A stretch of DNA of 64,000 nucleotides from DATGLG01 sp035294245 (GTDB lineage: Bacteria > Pseudomonadota > Alphaproteobacteria > JACZXZ01): the NCBI GenBank assembly GCA_035294245.1, contig DATGLG010000037.1, positions 9,734-73,733 on the forward strand, read 5' to 3'. Positions within the stretch are counted from its first letter, which is position 1; each line of letters starts with the position of its first letter. Shown piece by piece: positions 9,544 through 18,658 of this stretch. A model generated the notes under the pieces. That model did no database searches, was not told where the DNA came from, and saw only the letters and a list, made by a program, of their open reading frames with translations. A program made the position numbers and the translations under genes.

Positions 9544-10017
9544 ATGAGATTGCAAGTGAGAAAAGTGGCGGTCGTTGCTCTGGCAGTGCTGCTGATGCTG
9601 AGTGGCAGCGCGTGGTCCATGGGGGGATCCAGTGCATCGTCCAGCACAGCACCTGCGGACCCGGATTTCACCAAAGCCGTAAAGGCGGTGAATGGCGCCG
9701 ATTATGCCAAGGCGATAGCGTTGCTGGAGGGCGTGGTTGCGCACGATCCCAAGAACGCGGATGCCTGGAATTATCTCGGCTTCTCCAACCGTAAGCTTCG
9801 CAAGTATCCCGAGGCTTTGGCCGACTACGAAAAGGCGCTCGCCATCAACCCGGATCATCTGGGCGCCAACGAGTATCTTGGCGAGCTCTATCTCGAAACG
9901 GGCGACCTTCCGAAAGCCGAAGAGCGGCTCTCCAAGCTCGACAAGCTCTGTATCTTTGGCTGCGAGGAATACCGCACGCTCAAAGCGGCGATCGACGCCA
10001 AGAAGAAATCTGGCTGA
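9544..10017 (+). CDS. exported tetratricopeptide repeat protein
   Basis: About 157 aa. A signal peptide (MRLQVRKVAVVALAVLLMLSGSAWS) is followed by a short Ser/Ala-rich linker and about three TPR units (YAKAIALLEGVVAHDPKNADAWNYLG, then YPEALADYEKALAINPDHLGANEYLG). A CIFGCEEY stretch near the end holds two cysteines that could pair in the periplasm. The ATG at 9544 is preferred: GGAAAGGA lies about 7 bases upstream and the signal peptide then begins normally; an ATG at 9496 would add 16 residues. TPR proteins are scaffolds; the partner is unknown and no operon neighbour is evident. Confidence 0.8.
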   Translation: MRLQVRKVAVVALAVLLMLSGSAWSMGGSSASSSTAPADPDFTKAVKAVNGADYAKAIALLEGVVAHDPKNADAWNYLGFSNRKLRKYPEALADYEKALAINPDHLGANEYLGELYLETGDLPKAEERLSKLDKLCIFGCEEYRTLKAAIDAKKKSG

Positions 10018-10063
10018 ATCTCCGGCCTTTCGAAGATCCGAGGCGGAAAGGCGAGGGACGAGG

Positions 10064-12451
10064 CTACTCGCTGACGAGCCGGCTCGGCGGGTACCAGACC
10101 CGCACCGTCGTGCCTCGCCCTTCGACGCTCTCGATTTCGAGACGACCACCATGTAGCTCGGCAAGGGACTTGCAGATTGCGAGCCCGAGGCCCGTTCCTT
10201 CGATCTTTTGCGAACGCGATGCGGGTGATTGCTCGAACGGCTTGGCGAGACGGTGGAGCGCCTCTTTCGCTATACCAATACCGGTATCGGCGACGGCAAT
10301 GACGAGACCTTCGTCGCAAAGCTCGGCGGAAACCGTCACGTTGTGACCGCGATGGCTGAACTTGATCGCGTTGCTGAGCAGGTTCAGCAGGATTTGCTTC
10401 GTCGCGCGCTCATCGGCGCGAAGGAGGGGCAGTTCGGCCGTCAGATCCGTCACGATGGGGACCTCGAGCTCGGCTGAATGGACCGACAGCATGCTGATGA
10501 CTAAATCGACAAGGGGTGCCACGCGGAACACTTCTTCGGTCAGTACGTACTTGCCCGCCTCGATTTTCGACATGTCGAGGACGTCGTTGATTAGGCTCAG
10601 CAAATGCTTGCCGCTGCCGCAGATATCCTCGGCATATTCCCGGTACTTGGGTGGCGTGATCGGCCCGAGCTGCTCGGTGATGATCATGTCGGAAAACCCG
10701 ATGATCGCATTGAGCGGCGTGCGCAGCTCATGACTCATATTGGCGAGGAATTCGGATTTGGCGCGGCTTGCCGCCTCGGCGCGCTGCTTCTCGCAGACGA
10801 GATCCTCGGCAAGGGCCACGAGCTCCTTGCTTTGCCGCTCTAGGCTGGACTTCGCAAGCTGGAGCTCACTCACATGCGCTTGGAGCTGGCACTCGCTCTT
10901 TTGAAGAGCCATCTCCTTGCGCTTCGTCTCCGTTATGTCGATGATGTGCCCGTCGAAGAATACGCGATTGCTCTGGGGGTCCGTGACGTTATATGCGGAC
11001 TCGTGCATCCATCGCTCTTCGCCCGTGACGGGGTGAGTGATGCGATATTCCATCGAGAATGGCTTGCCGAGCTCCTTCCGCTTCTGCTCCGCTTCGAGAT
11101 AGGCCGGGAGGTCGTCGGGGTGGATGCTGCGATACCAGAGCTCGATGTCGGCGTAATCACCTCGTTTGGTTCCGGAAATGGCATGGGCGTCTCGCCCGAA
11201 CAGGTAGATCGGGCCGCCCGCTTCGCTGCGGTAGAAAATGATGCCGCGTACGTTTTGAACGAGCGTGCGGAAACGCTGCTCGCTTTCCCAGAGGCGCCGC
11301 TCGACCTGTTTCCTGATCGTCACATCGGTGTAGGTTCTAACGGAGCCTCCGTCCGGCGTCCGATTGGTCCGCACCTCTACTATGCGACCATTCGCCAAGG
11401 CGATCTGAACAGGCTCGCCCGGCGATGAGCCCAGGATGTTGGTGATCTCGGGTGGAATCGAATTTCCAGGACGGAGATCCGCTCCGATCGGATCGAACAA
11501 CTCGAGGAAGCGGCGGTTATACATGGCGATGCGCTGATCCGCATCGACGACGAGCACGCCGTCCTGCATTGTCTCGAATGTCGTAACCAGAAGGGATGAT
11601 TTCCGCTCCGCTTCGAGGCGCCCTTCGACCTCGGCAGTAAGATCGGCACCAGTCCCGCGATAGCCCTTGAAAGCACCGGACGCATCATAGATCGGCTTGC
11701 CGCTCGTCGCGATATAGCGAACCCGGCCCTTCGTATCGATGAAGGTGTACCTGAAATCGCGGAAGGGCCGCCGCCCCTCAAGATCCTCGCGGTGGCGGCG
11801 CCACACTTCGTCACGGTCGGGATCGGCGCCGGCCAGCTCCCAGCGTGTCTTTCCGAGCGCCTCCGTCCGGCCCTCGACAGGCTCGGCCCTGGCGTGGCCG
11901 GCCATGAGGGTGTAGCGGAGATCGGGCCCCATCTCCCAAATCCAGTCGCCAGTGAGCTCCGCGATGTCACGGAATCGCTGCTCGCTTTCCCGAAGGGCCT
12001 CCTCCGCCAATTTCCGCTTGGTGATGTCGCTGATCGATCCTGCCATCCGCGTGACACGGCCGGCCCGATTTCTCAGCGCGCGCGCCCGATCAAGTAGCCA
12101 CCGATAGCTGCCGGAGGAATGGCGTATGCGATATTCGCATTCGAGATGATCCGTCTCCCCTTTGAAATGGCGGATGACGGCGTCTCGATATCGATCGAGG
12201 TCGTCCGGATGAATGCGTTCCAGCCACAGCTCACCCGAGGGCTCCAGCGATAGATCGAAGCCGATGATCTCCCGGACGCGGGATGACCACGTGACGGCGC
12301 CGGAAACAGCATCCCAGGTCCAGAGGCCATCATTGGCGGCGGCCATGGCGAGAGCGATGTCCTCGTCATCCGAGTTCAGCGTCGCCTGTCCCCGGGGCTG
12401 CCGGGCGGGTCTCGCTTCACGATCTCCCCAATGGATCAAAGCTCTCTTCAA
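10064..12451 (-). CDS. multi-PAS sensor histidine kinase
   Basis: 795 aa with no clear membrane segment, so probably soluble. Four PAS-type domains lie in order: about 25-150 (ending in MAGSISDITKRK), 155-275, 285-385 (VVDADQRIAMYNRRFLELFDPIG) and 395-515 (ending DITETKRKEM). A coiled linker follows, then the dimerisation domain with the phospho-acceptor H574 in SHELRTPLNAIIGF, and the ATPase domain with DTGIGI and GTGLGLAICKSLAELHGG. No receiver domain is fused and no response regulator lies next to it, so its output partner is elsewhere. The convergent TPR gene is the nearest neighbour. Confidence 0.92.
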   Translation of the reverse strand: MKRALIHWGDREARPARQPRGQATLNSDDEDIALAMAAANDGLWTWDAVSGAVTWSSRVREIIGFDLSLEPSGELWLERIHPDDLDRYRDAVIRHFKGETDHLECEYRIRHSSGSYRWLLDRARALRNRAGRVTRMAGSISDITKRKLAEEALRESEQRFRDIAELTGDWIWEMGPDLRYTLMAGHARAEPVEGRTEALGKTRWELAGADPDRDEVWRRHREDLEGRRPFRDFRYTFIDTKGRVRYIATSGKPIYDASGAFKGYRGTGADLTAEVEGRLEAERKSSLLVTTFETMQDGVLVVDADQRIAMYNRRFLELFDPIGADLRPGNSIPPEITNILGSSPGEPVQIALANGRIVEVRTNRTPDGGSVRTYTDVTIRKQVERRLWESEQRFRTLVQNVRGIIFYRSEAGGPIYLFGRDAHAISGTKRGDYADIELWYRSIHPDDLPAYLEAEQKRKELGKPFSMEYRITHPVTGEERWMHESAYNVTDPQSNRVFFDGHIIDITETKRKEMALQKSECQLQAHVSELQLAKSSLERQSKELVALAEDLVCEKQRAEAASRAKSEFLANMSHELRTPLNAIIGFSDMIITEQLGPITPPKYREYAEDICGSGKHLLSLINDVLDMSKIEAGKYVLTEEVFRVAPLVDLVISMLSVHSAELEVPIVTDLTAELPLLRADERATKQILLNLLSNAIKFSHRGHNVTVSAELCDEGLVIAVADTGIGIAKEALHRLAKPFEQSPASRSQKIEGTGLGLAICKSLAELHGGRLEIESVEGRGTTVRVWYPPSRLVSE

Positions 12452-12657
12452 CGCAACCCCACGGTCTATTGGGACACGGCGTCAAAGCTCGCCACGAGCA
12501 CAATCGTGCACCCGAACGCATAATCTAGCGAAGATCAAATATCATTACAGAGAGGTGCAATAAGAAAGGATTAACGTTCCATGTTTCGGAACACCCGATA
12601 GCGCTCGGCGAGTCGACCGCCTGCTCCGAGACCGAATGGAAGGGTCAGAAAGGCTCC

Positions 12658-14403
12658 TCAACCGCCTGCGTGCAGCGTCTTCGGCAAATCGAGGGCGTTG
12701 GCGATCACGTGAATGGCGAGGGGCTCCTCGCGGCCTCGCACCATGATCTGGTGCCGAGGATACAGTGTTGCGTCGAGGGCAGCGTAACGCGCAACTTCTT
12801 CCGAGAGTACGAGCTGCGCCTGGTACTCCTTGGTCATGGCCTCGAGTCTGCTGGCGGTGTTGACGGCGTCTCCGACGGCCGTCAAGGAGGTCACGTGCGC
12901 GTATCCCATTTCGCCCACGATAGCCGGTCCGACATGAATGCCGATGCCGATGCGCAGAGGCTCCTTCAACTCATGCGCGAGGTGCCTGTTGAGCTCGGCG
13001 AGCTGCTCGGCCATGCCGCGCGCGGCGGCAAGAGCCGCGCGGCAGCCTCGCTCAGGCCCGGTCTCGATACCGAAAAGGGCCATCACACCGTCGCCGATGA
13101 ACTTGTCCACCCGACCGCCGGCGGATTCGACGGCGTGTCCCATGATCGTGAAATAGCGATTGAGCACGAATACGACATCATAAGGGAGCCGCCGCTCGGC
13201 GAATTTGGTGAAGGCGCGCAAGTCGGCGAAAAGAATGGCGATAATGCGCTCATCGCCGCTGAGATGGCCCGGCCGCGCCAGGGCATCGCGCGCGCCGGTT
13301 TGCGGCGGCAGGAGAGGCGTTACGTCGATATCGCCGACGGGGTGGAGCTGACAGGCAAGCCGCACATTCGGGGGAGCGGCCACGCGGCTCAGAACGCGCA
13401 GCTCTTCGGGGCTGGCGTGAGGTTGATGTTCCAGCCCGCGATTGACCCGGACGCGGCAAGTGGAGCAGCGGCCCCGTCCGCCACATACCGAGGCGTGAGG
13501 AATTCCTGCGGCGCGGCTGATCTCCAGCAGTGTCGCGCCAGGCAGCGATTCGACGATCCGGTTTCCGGGATAGGTCACGCGCACGAGACCTCGCCGCTTC
13601 TCGACCTGTGTCCGGCCGAAGCGCGCCAGCAGGACCAACGCGAGCAGCGCGGCAACGCCATAGATGAAGCCACTTTCGAGCTCGGCAAGGAGTCGGGCGC
13701 CCGCAGCATCCGGGAGGTGGAAAGATTGCAAGGCACCGGCCAGCCGGTGCGGGTCCATCGTCGCGACGTCGACCTCCCGGCCGGCTTCAGTGAAGCCGAG
13801 CCACGCCAGAACGGGGATCAGCAAGGCCGCTGCGTAGAAATATGCCGTCCGTTGTTGATACCAGGATTTGATGCGGAACCAGAAATGGAGGCCGATGCAA
13901 CCGTGAATCCATGCGACGAGCAGCACGAGGGATTGCCTGACGCCTTCAAAGGGCGCCAATTTCCAAAGGACCAGCTCGACATAGGCGTAGCTGTCCTGCG
14001 TGCCGAAGAGGTCGTAAGCCAACCGCGTGGCGAGAATATGCTCGATGATGAGAGGCGGGATGGCGAGGCCGAGGAGGAGCTGAGCCATCTCCCAGGTCGG
14101 CATGCGTAGCGAGCGCCGCTGATAGAGACGCCATAGCGCGAGGCCGGGATGGATGAGGAAGGCGCCGTAGAGCACGACGGTGCCGACGGGGTTAGTCCAG
14201 AAGGCAAGGAACCACGCAGCGCCCGCTTCCTGAGCGCGGAGGGAGATCAGCCCCAGGGAATGGTTGATGTAATGGGTAAGAATATAGGCGAAGAGGATGG
14301 CGCCGGTCGCACTGCGCAGCCGCCGAACGATGATCTCCGGTCGCGTCGGCGGCGAGGCCGGCTGCGCGCCGGAGGAGCGTGTGATCGCGGCACCGCTTAC
14401 CAT
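12658..14403 (-). CDS. membrane / [2Fe-2S] ferredoxin / class III adenylate cyclase fusion
   Basis: About 581 aa in three parts. Residues 20-240 hold six or so membrane segments rich in histidines (LTHYINH, IHPGLALW, IIEHIL, WIHGCIGLHFW). Residues 265-360 form a ferredoxin fold with C307, C313, C316 and C351 (CX5CX2C plus a distal Cys). Residues 385-575 are a class III nucleotide cyclase with metal-binding Asp in LFADLRAFTKF and GDGVMALFG, and TAVGDAVNTASRLEAM. The plausible role is cAMP synthesis controlled by redox state. The start is set at the ATG at 14403 (AGGGAAC upstream); the longer reading from 14550 adds Arg-rich residues that overlap the divergent hydrolase. Whether the membrane part binds heme is inference from its histidines. 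Confidence 0.88.
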   Translation of the reverse strand: MVSGAAITRSSGAQPASPPTRPEIIVRRLRSATGAILFAYILTHYINHSLGLISLRAQEAGAAWFLAFWTNPVGTVVLYGAFLIHPGLALWRLYQRRSLRMPTWEMAQLLLGLAIPPLIIEHILATRLAYDLFGTQDSYAYVELVLWKLAPFEGVRQSLVLLVAWIHGCIGLHFWFRIKSWYQQRTAYFYAAALLIPVLAWLGFTEAGREVDVATMDPHRLAGALQSFHLPDAAGARLLAELESGFIYGVAALLALVLLARFGRTQVEKRRGLVRVTYPGNRIVESLPGATLLEISRAAGIPHASVCGGRGRCSTCRVRVNRGLEHQPHASPEELRVLSRVAAPPNVRLACQLHPVGDIDVTPLLPPQTGARDALARPGHLSGDERIIAILFADLRAFTKFAERRLPYDVVFVLNRYFTIMGHAVESAGGRVDKFIGDGVMALFGIETGPERGCRAALAAARGMAEQLAELNRHLAHELKEPLRIGIGIHVGPAIVGEMGYAHVTSLTAVGDAVNTASRLEAMTKEYQAQLVLSEEVARYAALDATLYPRHQIMVRGREEPLAIHVIANALDLPKTLHAGG

Positions 14404-14561
14404 CGCGTTCCCTACTTCTTCACGTACGGCAAGTCGGCCGCTTCCACTGGCGGAGACGTCATGATGTAATGGCCGACGTTCGACCCCACGGCGGTCGCGG
14501 CGACTGGCTCCTTCAGGAAAGAGGGTACTCAATTGCGGAGACCTGTACAAATCGGGGCGAG

Positions 14562-15428
14562 ATGCTCCGCGGAGCGCGAAGGCGCGTGATCGGGAGTGCT
14601 CTCGCAGCGGGTGCCGCCGTTTATGTCGCCGTCAGCGGCACGCTTTACGTCTTCCAGCGCCGGCTCGTCTTCATGCCCTCTGGGCGACTCGGCTCGCCTG
14701 CGGATGCCGGCGTGCCCGAGATGGAGGAGGTCTTCTATCCCACCTCCGACGGCCTGACGCTCCGCGCTTGGTACCGAGCCGCCGGCAACGGCCGCCTCAC
14801 CATCGCCTATTTTCATGGGAATGCGGGGCATCTCGGCGAGCGAGCATTCAAGGCGCGTTACTTTATCGAGCACGGCTACGGCTTCCTTTTGACGAGCTAT
14901 CGCGGCTATAGCGGAAATCCGGGTCGTCCGACGGAATCGCGCGTCTATGATGATGGTCGCGCAGCGCTCGCGTTTCTTGCCGACCGAAAGGTCGCGCCCG
15001 CCGCGACCGTTCTCTACGGCGAATCCCTCGGCACCGGAGTCGCGGTGCAATTGGCCGTCGAGCGGCCGGCCGCGGCTCTTGTTCTGGAGGCGCCTTTCAC
15101 CTCTCTCGCCGATGTAGCGGCGCGACGGTATTGGTGGACACCGGCTCGCTGGCTGTTGCGGGATCGTTTCGCTTCGCTCGACAAGATTGCCCGCGTCGCC
15201 AAGCCACTCCTCGTCGTCCATGGCGAGCGCGATCGGACTGTTCGCGCGGAACTTGGCGAGCGCCTGTTCGCTGCCGCCATGCCGCCCAAGGAGCTCAAGC
15301 TCATTCCCGGTGCCGGCCATGCGGACCTCTATGAATACGGGGCGGGAGACGTCATCCTCGAATTTCTCGAGCGCCGCTTCGGCATGGCGGCGTCTGCCGA
15401 CCAAAGCTTCTTTCAGACCCCGCACTGA
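14562..15428 (+). CDS. membrane-anchored alpha/beta hydrolase
   Basis: About 288 aa. An N-terminal membrane segment (VIGSALAAGAAVYVAVSGTLYVF) is followed by an alpha/beta hydrolase of the BEM46/YfhR type. It shows the oxyanion strand YFHGNAGHLGER, the nucleophile elbow YGESLGTG, the acid-containing VVHGERDRTV and the late GAGHADLYEYG histidine. A peptidase or esterase role is possible; no substrate is known. ATG at 14562 is chosen because GGGGCGAG lies just upstream and the anchor then starts normally. It is divergent from the cyclase gene. Confidence 0.86.
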   Translation: MLRGARRRVIGSALAAGAAVYVAVSGTLYVFQRRLVFMPSGRLGSPADAGVPEMEEVFYPTSDGLTLRAWYRAAGNGRLTIAYFHGNAGHLGERAFKARYFIEHGYGFLLTSYRGYSGNPGRPTESRVYDDGRAALAFLADRKVAPAATVLYGESLGTGVAVQLAVERPAAALVLEAPFTSLADVAARRYWWTPARWLLRDRFASLDKIARVAKPLLVVHGERDRTVRAELGERLFAAAMPPKELKLIPGAGHADLYEYGAGDVILEFLERRFGMAASADQSFFQTPH

Positions 15429-15566
15429 CGAGAAAAATTCCCGATTTGCGATGCGGCGGGAGTAGGAGGGGTTGCGGCAGGTCGGAGAAACAGGCCCGCG
15501 ATCCGAGTGTAACCAAACAATATTATTTAAATATTCGTCAAATTTCGTCTTCTAAATATAATTATA

Positions 15567-15595
15567 TTGACGTACCTGCCGCGCTTTATTTTAGA
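15567..15595 (+). promoter_or_regulatory. candidate sigma-70 promoter
   Basis: TTGACG, 17 bases, TTTAGA, inside a conspicuously A/T-rich 100-bp block (about 15510-15600) that contrasts with the surrounding high-GC sequence. Transcription would begin near 15602, which excludes the upstream TTG at 15598 as a start and supports ATG at 15634 for the next gene. Seen by eye only. Confidence 0.45.
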
Positions 15596-15633
15596 ATTTG
15601 AAATCTAGAGGAAAGCTTCGACTCGGTTCGCCC

Positions 15634-15951
15634 ATGATCAGTGCGAAGTCGAATGTCTTCAGCGGCATCTCGGCGCTCGGGAGCAGGCTTCCGGTGAATG
15701 TCGGGGATTTGCCAAGCGCTCGGCCGAACCCGGTCGAGGCGGCGCAACCTCCCACCGCGACGTCGGGCTCGGGCGGCGAAAGCGCGTTGGTGCCACCACC
15801 TTTTTTCCCGGCGCTGATGGTCGAGCCGCGGGTCGTGGAGAGTGAAGAGGAAAAATCCCTTCGGAAAGCCAGAGCCGCTTACCAGCGCCGCTTGGCTGCG
15901 CGCGAAGGCCTCGATTATTTGGCGGGGCGCTCGGTCGACGAGGAAGCCTAG
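15634..15951 (+). CDS. hypothetical protein, 105 aa
   Basis: No family recognised. The N-terminal half is Ser/Gly/Pro-rich and probably disordered; the C-terminal 40 residues are charged and helical (EEEKSLRKARAAYQRRLAAREGLDYLAGRS). It lacks a signal peptide or membrane segment. The start follows from the promoter candidate upstream, although no clear ribosome-binding site precedes the ATG. A reading frame on the other strand across the same interval is Arg-rich and judged spurious. It is convergent with the molybdenum-cofactor gene that ends the cox operon. Confidence 0.55.
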   Translation: MISAKSNVFSGISALGSRLPVNVGDLPSARPNPVEAAQPPTATSGSGGESALVPPPFFPALMVEPRVVESEEEKSLRKARAAYQRRLAAREGLDYLAGRSVDEEA

Positions 15952-15972
15952 CTGCCCCGTCAAGCCGGGTCG

Positions 15973-17616
15973 TCACGCTCCCGTACCGGCGCGAAGCTTC
16001 AGCAGCTTGTCAGGCGAATCGACATCAACCAGAACGGCGTCATCCTTCATCTCGACTTCAGCCACGAGGTCGTGATGCTGCCCGATGAGCTGCCTCGCCC
16101 CCGTGTCTCCTTTCATTCTCTGCATCTCCGGAAAGAAGCGGCGCGATAGGAGGACGGGGTTGCCGCGCTTTCCTTTGAAGGTGGGGACGCAAATGGCGCG
16201 ACCTTCGAGAGGATTGAATGCGGAGATAATCTGGTTGAGATGATTGCTTCGAATTCGCGGCATGTCCCCAAGGCAGACAAGGACGCCATCCACGTCCGCC
16301 GGCAGGGCGGACAGGCCCGCGCGGACCGAGCTCGCCAGTCCTTCCTGGTAGTCGGGATTGTGAATGAAGTGGAGTTTCTCGTTTGGAAGCGCGCCGCGGA
16401 CGCGCTCCGCCTCATGGCCTGTCACGACAAGCACAATTTGCGCTCGGGAGCCAAGAGCGGCATCGGCAACACGCGCGACCATAGGGGCGCCTTCGATCTC
16501 CGCAAGCAGCTTGTTGGCCCTTCCCATGCGCCGCGAGAGCCCGGCGGCGAGGATGAGTGCCGCGATCTTGGGCTCGCGTGGCATAGGCGTGCTGCCGGGC
16601 GATGCCGTCGCTTGCGCTCGGGGCAGGCCGCGCGTATCGGTTTCCGCCAGAAGTCCGCCGGCGCCAAGACGTGCGATGTCCTCGCGCGTTACGGGCAGAT
16701 CGGCGAGAAGTCGCTGCAATATCCAATCGAAGCCATTGAACTTCGGTGAACGGGCGCAGCCGGGGAGTCCCAACACGGGGCGATCGCCCGCAATCCGGCC
16801 GACGAGCAGGAGATTGCCGGGATCAACTGGCATGCCGAAGTGCAGAACTTCACCCCCCGCTGCGATAATCGCCGAGGGAATGACATCGCGCCGGTCCACA
16901 ATCGCCGAGGCGCCGGCAACGAGGATCGGGTCGCAGCCATCTTCTGTCAGTTGCTCGATAGCGGCGGCGACCTCGGCGATGTCGTGGCCGCAGCGTAGCT
17001 CGCGGCCGAGCCGGCTGCCGAAAGCATCCAGTCGCGCTTCGAGTGCATCCCGACCTTTGTTGAGCACATTCTCCTTGGTTCCGGGCAGCCGTGTTTGCAC
17101 GAGGCCGACGGTCTTGGGCTGGAAGGGTGCCACGCGAATGAGAGCACCCCCCTCGCGCGCAACAGTAACACAGCGCTCAACGACGGAGGTCGACGTCGCG
17201 AAGGGGATCACCTTGACCGTGGCAAGCATCTGGCGCGGCTCGACAGGCGCGAATGGCGGGACCGTGGCGATCGTCACGGCCTCATCGACGAGGTTGAGGC
17301 GGTCGACGCGCGCGCGGTCGATGACGGCCAAGCCTCGGACATCGGCGAAGATATTGCAGCGTCCCGTAAAGGCAGAGCTGAGGGTCGCATTGGGACCGCA
17401 TACGGCTTCCGCAACCGCCGCGGCCGCCTGATCCTCGCTCATTTCGCCGGGCTCGATGCGGGCACCGATGACCTTGGCGAAGCCGGCACTCTTGAGCGCC
17501 GCGAGGTCGTCTCGGGAGAGCTTGCGACCCTTCTTGAAGACGGCATTTCCAACCCGCAGGCTGTGCGCTAGGACAGCGCCTTCTGCCTCGGCGAGCGGGA
17601 TGTCGCCGAAGATCAT
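15973..17616 (-). CDS. MoeA-like molybdopterin-binding / MobA-like nucleotidyltransferase fusion
   Basis: 547 aa. Residues 1-335 resemble MoeA-type molybdopterin-binding proteins (FGDIPLAEAEGAVLAHS at the start, then GCDPILVAGASAIVDRRDVIP and PGNLLLVGRI). Residues 345-540 are a MobA/MocA-type nucleotidyltransferase beginning AALILAAGLSRRMGRANKLL and containing VLVCLGDMPRI. The fusion probably inserts or matures molybdopterin cytosine dinucleotide for the hydroxylase encoded upstream in the same transcript; MocA-type enzymes use CTP, but the nucleotide is inferred. It overlaps the preceding XdhC-family gene by 4 nt and is the last gene of the cox operon. Confidence 0.86.
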   Translation of the reverse strand: MIFGDIPLAEAEGAVLAHSLRVGNAVFKKGRKLSRDDLAALKSAGFAKVIGARIEPGEMSEDQAAAAVAEAVCGPNATLSSAFTGRCNIFADVRGLAVIDRARVDRLNLVDEAVTIATVPPFAPVEPRQMLATVKVIPFATSTSVVERCVTVAREGGALIRVAPFQPKTVGLVQTRLPGTKENVLNKGRDALEARLDAFGSRLGRELRCGHDIAEVAAAIEQLTEDGCDPILVAGASAIVDRRDVIPSAIIAAGGEVLHFGMPVDPGNLLLVGRIAGDRPVLGLPGCARSPKFNGFDWILQRLLADLPVTREDIARLGAGGLLAETDTRGLPRAQATASPGSTPMPREPKIAALILAAGLSRRMGRANKLLAEIEGAPMVARVADAALGSRAQIVLVVTGHEAERVRGALPNEKLHFIHNPDYQEGLASSVRAGLSALPADVDGVLVCLGDMPRIRSNHLNQIISAFNPLEGRAICVPTFKGKRGNPVLLSRRFFPEMQRMKGDTGARQLIGQHHDLVAEVEMKDDAVLVDVDSPDKLLKLRAGTGA

Positions 17617-18338
17617 GCGGGCTCCCTGGCCGGCTCTTGAAGAGCCGATTTCGTATGCAGCACCTGCGTCACCTGCGCCAATATGGCGATGGCGATCTCG
17701 GCCGGTGACCGGCCGCCCAGCGCAAGGCCGATCGGGCCGTGAATACGCGCGAGCTCGGTATCCGTGAAGCCCCGCTCCTTGAGGCGCGAAAGTCGGCCGG
17801 CATGGGTCCTTTTGCTGCCGAGCGCCCCGATGTAGAAGGATTCTGAGCGCAAAGCGGCTTCGAGGGCGGGATCGTCGATCTTGGGATCATGGGTCAATGT
17901 GACCACGGCCGTTCGACGGTCAGGATGGAGCCGCTGGAGAGCCTCGTCTGGCCAATCATGGGTCAACTCCACGCCGGGAAAGCGCGTATCTGTCGCGAAA
18001 GCCTGGCGCGGATCGACCACCGTCACCGCATAGCCGGCGAGGCTTGCCATGGGCGCAAGCGGCTGCGCGATATGGACGGCGCCGACGATCACGAGACGAA
18101 GCGGCGGATTGAAGACGAGGACAAAAACACGTCCGGCGCTCGTCTCGATCGTCATGCTCTGGTCGTTTCGAAGCGCGCGGCGGACGCTTTCGAGTGCGGG
18201 GTCGTCGAGGACGAGATCGCCCGTCACCGCGCTGCGGGTCACAAGGGCCTGCGCGCCAGAGGCCATGTGGGTCGCAAGTGCCGCCGGGCGCTTCTCCGCC
18301 CGCGCCTTCTGAACCGCTTCGAGGATGTTCTGCTTCAT
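17613..18338 (-). CDS. XdhC-family molybdoenzyme maturation protein, Rossmann domain type
   Basis: About 241 aa. A short N-terminal part is followed by a Rossmann nucleotide-binding domain (RLVIVGAVHIAQPLAPMA, then VTVVDPR) and the YIGALGSKRTHAGRLSRL block characteristic of the C-terminal XdhC domain. XdhC proteins bind the molybdenum cofactor and help its sulfuration and insertion into xanthine-oxidase-type enzymes. The start is fixed by an ATGA overlap with the preceding coxI-like gene; upstream in-frame residues out to 18728 are Arg-rich and spurious. It also overlaps the downstream fusion gene by 4 nt. Confidence 0.86.
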   Translation of the reverse strand: MKQNILEAVQKARAEKRPAALATHMASGAQALVTRSAVTGDLVLDDPALESVRRALRNDQSMTIETSAGRVFVLVFNPPLRLVIVGAVHIAQPLAPMASLAGYAVTVVDPRQAFATDTRFPGVELTHDWPDEALQRLHPDRRTAVVTLTHDPKIDDPALEAALRSESFYIGALGSKRTHAGRLSRLKERGFTDTELARIHGPIGLALGGRSPAEIAIAILAQVTQVLHTKSALQEPAREPA

Positions 18339-18658
18339 TCGACGCGCTCGACGTAAACCTGGATCTTCCCGCCGCAGGCGAGCCCGACGTCCCAAGCCTG
18401 CTCGTCGGTGACGCCAAAATCGAGCAAGCGAGGCCGCCCGCTCTTGATGACGTCGACCGCTTCGAGAATCACGGCGCCCTCGACGCAGCCGCCCGAAACG
18501 GATCCTTCCATATTGCCCTTTTCGTCGACGAGGAGCTGGCTTCCGACCGGCCGCGGCGAGGAGCCCCAGGTCGTCACCACGGTGGCGAGGGCGACTCCGC
18601 GACCTTCCGCGCGCCACCGCTGGGCGAGATCGAGAATGTCCGGCTGAGCATCGATCAT
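18335..18658 (-). CDS. XdhC/CoxI-family protein, N-terminal domain only
   Basis: 107 aa. It contains the XdhC_CoxI signature: VALATVVTTWGSSPRPVGS followed by the Cys-containing GSVSGGCVEG near residue 55. It corresponds to the N-terminal half of full-length XdhC, whose Rossmann half is the next gene; the two are coupled by an ATGA overlap and probably work as one maturation unit. It also overlaps the upstream coxE gene by 4 nt. Role inferred from family: molybdenum cofactor processing for the coxSLM enzyme. Confidence 0.87.
   Translation of the reverse strand: MIDAQPDILDLAQRWRAEGRGVALATVVTTWGSSPRPVGSQLLVDEKGNMEGSVSGGCVEGAVILEAVDVIKSGRPRLLDFGVTDEQAWDVGLACGGKIQVYVERVE

Noticed and set aside
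12670..14109. 479-codon plus-strand frame
   Set aside because: Mirror of the cyclase fusion, whose ferredoxin and cyclase motifs are decisive.
15586..15963. 125-codon minus-strand frame opposite the small orphan gene
   Set aside because: Arg/Pro-rich, no ribosome-binding site, and the plus-strand frame has a promoter candidate.
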